From NCBI GenBank assembly GCA_051009015.1, contig JBPCWZ010000078.1, positions 1 through 5,022 on the forward strand: DNA of 5,022 bases, in the 5' to 3' direction. This stretch comes from JAHRAH01 sp051009015 (GTDB lineage: Bacteria > Pseudomonadota > Gammaproteobacteria > Tethybacterales > Persebacteraceae). A program made the position numbers and the translations under genes. Each line of letters begins with the position of its first letter. The stretch's first letter is position 1. Below, piece after piece: positions 1-4,469 of this stretch. The notes under the pieces were generated by a model. It worked only from the letters and a program-made list of their open reading frames with translations, searched no databases and was not told the DNA's origin.

Positions 1-17
1 CACGCAGCCGCAAGGGC

Positions 18-30
18 GCCCCTTCGGGGC
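18..30. repeat. Small GC-rich hairpin after ank1
   Basis: GCCCC-TTC-GGGGC forms a 5-bp stem with a 3-nt loop, 11 nt beyond the ank1 stop codon. It has no T-tract on the minus strand, so it is a weak terminator candidate at best. The window edge hides what follows. Confidence 0.4.
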
Positions 31-40
31 TTTGCCATTA

Positions 41-1441
41 TTATTTGCGGCAAAGTCCGGGGTGGCCCTTGCATCTCATTTCACGCGCCGCATCGCGCAG
101 CAGTTGCCAGATTTCGCTGGATTCTCCGTGATTCTTATAGGCGATACTTTCCGGCGTTTCTCTGGCACTGTCGTAGATAACAGGAGTCGCGCCCGCTTTG
201 ATGAGATACTTCGCCGCATCAACCGCGTTATATTTTGCCGCAAAATGCAAAGGCGTTGCGCGATAGTTTTTTTGATTGGTTTTGGCAAGAACATTTGCGT
301 CATACGCGACAAGGGATTTCACGGCTTCAAGGTCGTTAGTCCGCGCCGCCCAATGCAAAGGAGTGTACCCCCGGTCATCTTTCACCTCGGTCTTCGCGCC
401 CAATGCCAAAAGGGTCTTGACGGCTACGCCGTTATTCTTTGCCGCCAGATGCAAAGGCGTCATATTTTCCTTGTCCTTGTTCTTTTTATTAACGAACGAA
501 GCGTCCATCTTGAATTCGTCGACAAGCATCTTCGCGGCAAAAGTGCTGCCCGCATCCACAGCCAGATGCAAAGCGGTTCTGCCCTTTTTGTCTTTGACAT
601 TCTTGTCCGCTTTCATATTATGCAGGAGAAACTTCACAGCCCTGGTTTTGTCCGCTTGCGCCGCCAGATGCAAAGGCGTTCTGCCCTCGTAGTCCCTGCC
701 ATTTTTATCGGCTCGCTTGACGGCGATAAGCCATTCCATCAATCCAAAAGGCGGTATCGGGCGGAGTCGTTTTGAGTAGTCGGCGTCGGTTTGCGCCGCC
801 AGATGCAAAGGCGTTCTGCCCTTGTTGTCTTGCGCCGCAACATTGGCACGATTTTCGGTAAGCGCCTTCACGGCGTAATAATGTCCGTTTTGCGCTGCCA
901 GATGCAAAGGTGTTTTTCGCTCCTGGTCCCACGCGTCAATGCGGGCGCGGCGATGCGATGGCTGACGCAACAGCAGCAGTATGGCGTCTTTATGACCTTT
1001 GGATGCCGCAATGTGCAAAACAGTCCAGCGGCCTGTGGTCGTGCGGACTTCAGTATCACCTCCGCTCCTGATAAGTTCGCCCATCTGGCCGGTATCGTTG
1101 CGCGCCGCCATCTCGTGCAGGTAAGTCCAGCCGTCGGGTCCTCTTTTTTTGTTGAGTACCGAACTCCGCAAGTCCTCCACCCAGTCGCGGGGATTGTATT
1201 TGTAGGCGATGTCTATGCGCCAGTCCGTTGCATGCGTTGTATGCCGCTCGTCATTGGCGAATGGCGCATTGGCGGCAAATGCCACATTGCCGATGGCGAG
1301 AATGGCGGACAGGCACACCGCGCCAAAAGCGCGCCCGAAGTTGAAGTTGCCGCCCCCGCGCACCGCGCGAAAGGCAAAAAGCCGCCCGAAAGCGGCAAAA
1401 ATCGCCGTCAGCGCCGTCAGAATCAGTTTCAGTTGTTTCAT
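41..1441 (-). CDS. Exported ankyrin-repeat protein (ank1), 466 aa
   Basis: Nine ankyrin repeats are visible from their T-x-L-H-x-A-A motifs at residues 106, 140, 177, 210, 255, 289, 328, 360 and 396. A degenerate cap (TPESIAYKNHG, about 429-453) follows. Ankyrin repeats form stacked helix-turn-helix units that bind other proteins; the partner is unknown. The N-terminus holds two hydrophobic stretches (about 5-24 and 39-56) separated by an Arg/Gly-rich linker. A likely signal-peptidase site follows AFA at residue 56, so export to the periplasm or beyond is inferred; two membrane helices are the alternative. After the leader the only cysteines are C457 and C464 in the C-terminal tail. The repeats are less regular than 33 aa, with long loops in repeats 4 and 6. 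The start is fixed by an AAGGAT site 6 nt upstream and by identity with the start of ank2. The gene is a tandem paralogue of ank2 and ends in TAA. Confidence 0.93.
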   Translation of the reverse strand: MKQLKLILTALTAIFAAFGRLFAFRAVRGGGNFNFGRAFGAVCLSAILAIGNVAFAANAPFANDERHTTHATDWRIDIAYKYNPRDWVEDLRSSVLNKKRGPDGWTYLHEMAARNDTGQMGELIRSGGDTEVRTTTGRWTVLHIAASKGHKDAILLLLRQPSHRRARIDAWDQERKTPLHLAAQNGHYYAVKALTENRANVAAQDNKGRTPLHLAAQTDADYSKRLRPIPPFGLMEWLIAVKRADKNGRDYEGRTPLHLAAQADKTRAVKFLLHNMKADKNVKDKKGRTALHLAVDAGSTFAAKMLVDEFKMDASFVNKKNKDKENMTPLHLAAKNNGVAVKTLLALGAKTEVKDDRGYTPLHWAARTNDLEAVKSLVAYDANVLAKTNQKNYRATPLHFAAKYNAVDAAKYLIKAGATPVIYDSARETPESIAYKNHGESSEIWQLLRDAAREMRCKGHPGLCRK

Positions 1442-1447
1442 CGTTTT

Positions 1448-1453
1448 ATCCTT
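1448..1453 (-). promoter_or_regulatory. Weak ribosome binding site of ank1
   Basis: AAGGAT lies 6 nt before the ATG. The matching site of ank2 is AAGGAG, so one base change has weakened this Shine-Dalgarno sequence in an otherwise almost identical 5'UTR. Lower translation of ank1 is inferred. Confidence 0.65.
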
Positions 1454-1486
1454 GTTGTGTTGTTTTGCGGCAAGTCGCCAATGTCA

Positions 1487-1495
1487 ATAATAGCA
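1487..1495 (-). promoter_or_regulatory. Extended -10 promoter element of ank1
   Basis: The minus strand reads TGCTATTAT, a good extended -10 (TG-N-TATAAT type), about 45 nt before the ATG. No convincing TTGACA lies 16-18 nt upstream, which is usual for extended -10 promoters. The same element occurs before ank2 and ank3. Confidence 0.6.
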
Positions 1496-1595
1496 CATTT
1501 GCCATCCGAATGTGCATAATCCGTCAAAAAATCCCGCCATCGCAAAAAAGCCCAGCATCCAAACACCCCCGCCCCTTATCGTCATCCGCGCATCT

Positions 1596-1627
1596 TCCGT
1601 CATTCGCGCAAAAGCGGGAATGACGGA
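1596..1627. repeat. dRS3-like palindrome between ank2 and ank1
   Basis: A 14-position stem with one mismatch (1606 against 1617) and an AAAA loop is flanked by CGTCAT on both sides. It lies 5 nt past the ank2 stop. The left half reads ATTCGC instead of ATTCCC, so it is a degenerate member of the family seen at 3203-3222 and 4441-4460. Without a U-tract, termination is uncertain, but it could stabilise the 3' end of the ank2 mRNA. Confidence 0.75.
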
Positions 1628-1632
1628 CTAAC

Positions 1633-2976
1633 TCACAGGCAAAAGATACTGCCGTTGCATCTTGCCTTACGCATGAGATAGGCGATGCCGCTGAAATAGC
1701 CGTGATGATATCCTGCCAGATTTTCCGAGGTGTTTCTTTCGCCATCGCGGAGATTGACATCCGCCCCCGCTTCCAGAAGATGCCATGCCGCATCGGTAGC
1801 GTTATATCTTGCCGAGACATGCAAAGGCGTTCTGCCATAATAGTTTTTGGCTTTGGCATGAATGTTTGCTCCTTTTTTGATGAGGGCGCGCACCGCTTCG
1901 GTGTTGTTCGTCCGCGCCGCCCAATGCAAAGGCGTATAATCCAGAGAATCTTTCGCCTCTGTCCTCGCCCCCAGTTCCAGAAGGGTTTTGACGGCTTTGC
2001 CGTTGTTATTCTTCGCCGCATAATGCAAAGGCGTCATCTTATCTTTGCCCTTTTTATTGACAAACGCCGCATTCATCTTAAAATCCCCGACAAGCACTTT
2101 GGCGACATCGGTGCTACCGGCTTCCGCCGCGACTTGCAAAGCGGTTTTGCCCTTTTTGTCTTTGATACTCCGGTTTGCCTTGACCTTGTTGATGAGAAAC
2201 TTGACAACCTTGACTTTGTCCGCTTCCGCCGCCAGATGCAAAGGCGTCCTGCCTTCTTTGTCTTTGGCATTGACATCCGCACCTCTGCGGATAAGCCATT
2301 CCATCATGCGTTGTTTTTTGGGGTTGCCTGCTTGTGCCGCCAGATGCAAAGGCGTCCTGCCTTCTTTGTCTTTGGCATTGACATTGGCGCGATGATTGAC
2401 AAGCACATCCAAAGAAGAAAAGTTGCCTTTTTGTGCCGCCAGATGCAAAGGCGTCCTGCCTTCTTTGTCGGGCGATTCGGTAAGCGCGCCCGCCTTGACA
2501 AGTGTTTGGACTGCTTCGCGATGACCTTTTTCCGCCGCAATGTGCAAAGCCGACCAGCCGCGCGCGGAAGTTTTGATATTGATATCTCCGCCGCCCTGGA
2601 TAATCTCGCGCATTTGTCGCGGGTTGTTTCTCGCTGCTAATTCGTGCAGATAAGTCCAGCCGGATGACCCTCTTTTTTTGTTGAGTTCCGCTTTGCTCAG
2701 CCCGTTGTAGGTGCTGCGATGTTTGTATTCGTAGGCGATGTCTGTGCGTCCGTCTGTCGCATTTTGCCCGCCGCCGGAGAATGCCGCATTGTCAAATGGC
2801 GCATTGGCGGCAAATGCCGCATTGCCGATGGCGAGAATGGCGGACAGGCACACCGCGCCAAAAGCGCGCCCGAAGTTGAAGTTGCCGCCGCCGCGCACCG
2901 CGCGAAAGGCAAAAAGCCGCCCGAAAACGGCAAAAACCGCCGTCAGCGCCGTCAGAATCAGTTTCAGTTGTTTCAT
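1633..2976 (-). CDS. Exported ankyrin-repeat protein (ank2), 447 aa
   Basis: The protein is collinear with ank1. Its first 61 residues differ from ank1 at only three positions (14, 17 and 53), and nine ankyrin repeats begin near residues 108, 142, 175, 208, 244, 278, 315, 348 and 383. A degenerate cap (about 416-436) and a short tail with C440 and C446 follow. Repeats 3-5 are nearly consensus (GRTPLHLAA), and their DNA contains a 49-bp exact duplication. The same long leader with AFA|A at residue 56 suggests export. Frame analysis allows a start 48 codons earlier (3120), but that extension would be translated from the promoter and the short tandem repeats; the ATG at 2976 has an excellent AAGGAGA site and matches the ank1 start. 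It ends in TGA. The role is probably protein binding in the envelope or outside the cell, inferred from ankyrin family behaviour only. Confidence 0.93.
   Translation of the reverse strand: MKQLKLILTALTAVFAVFGRLFAFRAVRGGGNFNFGRAFGAVCLSAILAIGNAAFAANAPFDNAAFSGGGQNATDGRTDIAYEYKHRSTYNGLSKAELNKKRGSSGWTYLHELAARNNPRQMREIIQGGGDINIKTSARGWSALHIAAEKGHREAVQTLVKAGALTESPDKEGRTPLHLAAQKGNFSSLDVLVNHRANVNAKDKEGRTPLHLAAQAGNPKKQRMMEWLIRRGADVNAKDKEGRTPLHLAAEADKVKVVKFLINKVKANRSIKDKKGKTALQVAAEAGSTDVAKVLVGDFKMNAAFVNKKGKDKMTPLHYAAKNNNGKAVKTLLELGARTEAKDSLDYTPLHWAARTNNTEAVRALIKKGANIHAKAKNYYGRTPLHVSARYNATDAAWHLLEAGADVNLRDGERNTSENLAGYHHGYFSGIAYLMRKARCNGSIFCL
2228..2469 (-). repeat. Near-identical ankyrin-repeat DNA units inside ank2
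   Basis: Bases 2228-2276 are identical to 2336-2384 (49 bp, 108 apart). The first 35 bases of that unit recur at 2435-2469 (99 apart). They encode the GRTPLHLAA turn and first helix plus the preceding AKDKE linker of repeats 3-5. Identity at synonymous sites points to recent duplication or conversion within the gene and gives a direct route to repeat-number change. Confidence 0.85.
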
Positions 2977-2981
2977 CGTTT

Positions 2982-2988
2982 TCTCCTT
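2982..2988 (-). promoter_or_regulatory. Ribosome binding site of ank2, fixes the start
   Basis: AAGGAGA lies 5 nt before the ATG at 2976 and decides for this start over the in-frame ATG at 3120. Confidence 0.85.
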
Positions 2989-3016
2989 GTTGTTTTGCGG
3001 CAAATCGCCAATGCCA

Positions 3017-3025
3017 ATAATAGCA
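3017..3025 (-). promoter_or_regulatory. Extended -10 promoter element of ank2
   Basis: The minus strand reads TGCTATTAT about 40 nt before the ATG at 2976, within a block nearly identical to the ank1 upstream region. No clear -35 is visible. Having its own promoter implies ank2 need not be co-transcribed with ank3. Confidence 0.6.
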
Positions 3026-3108
3026 CATTTGCCATCCGAATATGCATAACATGTCAAAAAATCCCGCCATCGCAAAAAAGCCCAACATCCAAACACCCCC
3101 GCCCCTTT

Positions 3109-3223
3109 CGTCATTCCCACCCCTCCCCGTCATTCCCGCCCCTTTCGTCATTCCGCCTTTTTCGTCATTCCCGCCTCTTTCGTCATTCCCGCCTCTTTCG
3201 TCATTCCCGCGAAAGCGGGAATC
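3109..3223. repeat. Array of about 18-bp CGTCATTCC units ending in a full palindrome
   Basis: Units start at 3109, 3128, 3146, 3163, 3181 and 3199. The first five are partial copies (CGTCATTCCCGCCTCTTT type, 17-19 bp). The last continues into a complete palindrome whose core at 3203-3222 fits ATTCCC-N8-GGGAAT exactly. The array fills the space between the ank3 tail and the ank2 promoter. Related remnants occur at 1579-1605 ahead of ank1. Confidence 0.88.
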
Positions 3224-3235
3224 TACAAAGCCGCC

Positions 3236-3250
3236 GCTAATGCCATTAGC
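3236..3250. repeat. Hairpin overlapping the original ank3 stop codon
   Basis: GCTAAT-GCC-ATTAGC is a perfect 6-bp stem with a 3-nt loop and includes the outer TAA of the ank3 frame (3246-3248). There is no T-tract after it, so a terminator role is doubtful. Confidence 0.5.
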
Positions 3251-3383
3251 CGTCCTGCTTTTCCATCGCTTCCTGCAAGAGGCGCGCGATTTCGCTGTCT
3301 TCGCCATGGTTTTCTATGGCAATTTCCAGAGCAAAAGCGTCAATATCCGCTCCCGCTTTGATAAGGGCAAGCGCAGTTTCGGT
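3246..3383 (-). pseudogene. Severed C-terminal part of ank3, beyond an in-frame TAA
   Basis: Reading on in the ank3 frame after the TAA at 3384-3386 gives 45 more residues before the next stop (TAA, 3246-3248). They begin TETALALIKAGADID, the second half of the interrupted repeat, and continue with LEIAIENHGEDSEIARLLQEA, which matches the ank1 cap (ESIAYKNHGESSEIWQLLRDA). The segment has no start codon or ribosome site of its own. It is best explained as the original C-terminus of a protein of about 255 residues. A sequencing error, stop readthrough or a suppressor would restore it. Other genes in the window end in TAA, so general stop reassignment is unlikely. Confidence 0.85.
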
Positions 3384-4013
3384 TTAACCTGTCACTACCG
3401 CAACATGCAAAGGCGTCACGCCCCTGTTATCTTTTGCCTCAATAGCCGCCCCCGCTTTGATAAGAGCAAGCGCATTTTTGGTTTGACCTGTCGCTGCCGC
3501 AACATGCAAAGGCGTCACGCCCTCGTTATCTTTTGCCTCAATATCCGCCCCCGCTTTGATAAGAGCAAGCGCGGTTTCGGCTTGACTTTCCCTTGCCGCA
3601 GAATGCAAAGCCGTCTCGCCATATTCATCTTTTGCGTCAATATCCGCCCCCGCTTTGACAAGGGCAAGCGCGGTTTCGGTTTCAAAATGAATTACCGCAA
3701 CATGCAAAGGCGTCGAACCCCCGTTCATTTTAGCCTCAATAGCCGCCCCCGCATTGACAAGGGCAAGCACAATTTCGGTTTGACCTTGCCCTGCCGCAAC
3801 ATGCAAAGGCGTCAAGCCATCGTCGTTTTTAGCGTCAATATCCGCCCCCTCGTCTATCAGGCTTCTGAGCTCGGCAGTATCGCCATCGTATGCCGCCAAA
3901 AACAACATCTCGGACTTCCCCCAATCGGTCTTCACCAAATAGGGGGCGGCAATGTATATGATGCCGAGGATGGCAAGGACGGTCACGCCGAAGTAGCGCA
4001 GAGATTTACCCAT
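3384..4013 (-). CDS. Membrane-anchored ankyrin protein (ank3), truncated, 209 aa
   Basis: One hydrophobic segment (about residues 8-26) follows a short basic N-terminus (K3, R6), which fits an uncleaved signal anchor with the repeats on the periplasmic side (inferred). A first degenerate repeat starts near residue 36 (MLFLAAYDGD). Motifs T-P/A-L-H follow at 68, 101, 134, 167 and 200, exactly 33 residues apart, with the linker AGADIDAKD or close variants. There are no cysteines. The frame ends at TAA (3384-3386) nine residues after the start of the last TPLH motif, inside a repeat, which is not a normal end for an ankyrin domain. The equivalent codon one repeat earlier is CAA. The start at 4013 has an AAAGGAG site; the upstream ATG at 4298 would run through the promoter and the hairpin repeats and is rejected. 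The product may be unstable, or still work with about five repeats. Confidence 0.85.
   Translation of the reverse strand: MGKSLRYFGVTVLAILGIIYIAAPYLVKTDWGKSEMLFLAAYDGDTAELRSLIDEGADIDAKNDDGLTPLHVAAGQGQTEIVLALVNAGAAIEAKMNGGSTPLHVAVIHFETETALALVKAGADIDAKDEYGETALHSAARESQAETALALIKAGADIEAKDNEGVTPLHVAAATGQTKNALALIKAGAAIEAKDNRGVTPLHVAVVTG
3401..3895 (-). repeat. Five tandem 99-bp units encoding ank3 ankyrin repeats
   Basis: Units begin at 3401, 3500, 3599, 3698 and 3797, exactly 99 bp apart, each starting CA-ACATGCAAAGGCGT or a close variant on the plus strand (antisense of TPLHVA). A sixth, partial unit lies below 3401 and contains the premature stop. Units 1 and 2 are the most alike. The uniform length contrasts with the irregular repeats of ank1 and ank2. 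Confidence 0.92.
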
Positions 4014-4020
4014 GATGGTT

Positions 4021-4029
4021 TTCTCCTTT
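4021..4029 (-). promoter_or_regulatory. Ribosome binding site of ank3, fixes the start
   Basis: AAAGGAGAA lies 7 nt before the ATG at 4013 and decides for this start over the in-frame ATG at 4298. Confidence 0.85.
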
Positions 4030-4086
4030 GGTTTTTGTTTGTGTGTTGTTGTGTTTTGCGACAAGCCGCCCAAAGTCATAAAAGTC

Positions 4087-4095
4087 ATAATAGCA
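4087..4095 (-). promoter_or_regulatory. Extended -10 promoter element of ank3
   Basis: The minus strand reads TGCTATTAT about 73 nt before the ATG at 4013. Just downstream is a tandem 9-bp repeat (AAAGTCATA on the plus strand, 4072-4080 and 4081-4089) and then a CTTGTCGCAAAACACAACA stretch related to the 5'UTR of ank1 and ank2. Confidence 0.58.
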
Positions 4096-4169
4096 TATCT
4101 AACGCCCGAATTGCCCGAAAACATGCCTTCGGCGGAGTTTTGCAAAGGTGCGCGCAACTTTTGATAGTT

Positions 4170-4406
4170 AAAGCCCTGTAAGGGCGAAATGTTATAGCAC
4201 GGGGCAACGCCCCGTGAGTCGGTGTTATTAATAGATAGCCCTGTAAGGGCGACACATTCTTTTGCAGGGCAAAGCCCGGCAAAACCATCAATACGCAAAC
4301 AACCGCCGCTATTGTTGTGTGCCGCCCTTACAGGGCTTGATTAATTTATCATGCCGATTCACAGGGCGTTGCCCTGTGCTATAACATTCCGCCCTTACAG
4401 GGCTTT
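4170..4406. repeat. Large inverted repeat made of nested hairpins
   Basis: The left arm (4170-4250) and right arm (4324-4406, reverse complement) share the order: GCCCT-gta-AGGGC hairpin, a GAAATGTTATAG-like spacer, a 19-nt hairpin, a less conserved AT-rich spacer, then a second GCCCT-gta-AGGGC hairpin. Hairpins are at 4173-4185, 4198-4216 and 4238-4250 on the left, and 4391-4403, 4360-4378 and 4324-4336 on the right. The middle (4251-4323) holds a further GGGC-AAA-GCCC hairpin at 4267-4277. Similar GCCCTGTAAGGGC elements are scattered in many bacterial genomes and are often mis-annotated as short proteins. No transposase lies nearby. Confidence 0.85.
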
Positions 4407-4413
4407 AAGAATG

Positions 4414-4429
4414 CGCCGCTATCGCGGCG
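4414..4429. repeat. GC-rich hairpin between rarA and ank3
   Basis: CGCCGC-TATC-GCGGCG forms a perfect 6-bp stem with a 4-nt loop. It sits between the large inverted repeat and the dRS3-like palindrome and may be part of the rarA mRNA 3' end. Confidence 0.5.
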
Positions 4430-4440
4430 ATGATTTGGAG

Positions 4441-4460
4441 ATTCCCGCTTTTGCGGGAAT
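4441..4460. repeat. dRS3-like palindrome directly after rarA
   Basis: ATTCCC-GCTTTTGC-GGGAAT matches the Neisseria dRS3 consensus ATTCCC-N8-GGGAAT exactly, and the inner bases extend the stem to 8 bp with a TTTT loop. It is followed by GACG, so its orientation is opposite to the copy at 3199-3223. It starts 9 nt past the rarA stop; no T-tract follows on the minus strand, so it is called a repeat rather than a terminator. Confidence 0.8.
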
Positions 4461-4469
4461 GACGAGGGG

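Larger units (their letters stand above)
1260..1585 (-). repeat. Conserved promoter-leader cassette, copy of ank1
   Basis: This block covers the upstream region, 5'UTR and first 60 or so codons of ank1. It matches 2795-3114 with only scattered substitutions and one 5-bp indel in the 5'UTR. By eye the non-coding part is roughly 93 percent identical and the leader peptide 58 of 61. The match falls off sharply on entering the sequence between leader and first ankyrin repeat. It marks a tandem gene duplication or later gene conversion. Confidence 0.88.
2795..3114 (-). repeat. Conserved promoter-leader cassette, copy of ank2
   Basis: This is the second copy of the block at 1260-1585, in the same orientation. 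The outer end runs into the short CGTCATTCCC repeats in both copies, so the duplication may have used them as its junction (inference). Confidence 0.88.

Noticed and set aside
1308..1330. Lipoprotein signal around C43 of ank1
   Set aside because: The residues before the cysteine (G-A-V-C) do not fit a lipobox, which needs a small residue at -1 and usually Leu at -3.
2792..3307. Minus-strand frame with Arg-Gly-Asn-Asp-Glu repeats
   Set aside because: The peptide is just the translation of the CGTCATTCCC repeat array; such proteins are a common mis-annotation of these repeats.
3384..3386. Reassigned or programmed-readthrough TAA
   Set aside because: ank1, rarA and the ank3 outer frame all use TAA as a plain terminal stop, and no readthrough context or hairpin is evident next to it. 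A nonsense mutation is simpler.
3109..3895. CRISPR-like regular repeats
   Set aside because: The 18-bp units are contiguous with no unique spacers, and the 99-bp units are coding ankyrin repeats. No cas gene is present.
32..4181. Long open frames on the plus strand opposite the ankyrin genes
   Set aside because: They are antisense shadows: repeated peptides such as RRQMQRR come from the reverse complement of the TPLHLAA codons. They lack ribosome sites and resemble no known family.
4014..4298. Upstream start for ank3 at 4298
   Set aside because: It would add 95 residues encoded by the hairpin repeat and promoter, whereas the ATG at 4013 has a strong ribosome site and begins a typical membrane anchor.
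4441..4469. Intrinsic terminator of rarA
   Set aside because: The hairpin is convincing but the minus strand continues CTCCAAATC with no T-tract, so termination cannot be claimed.
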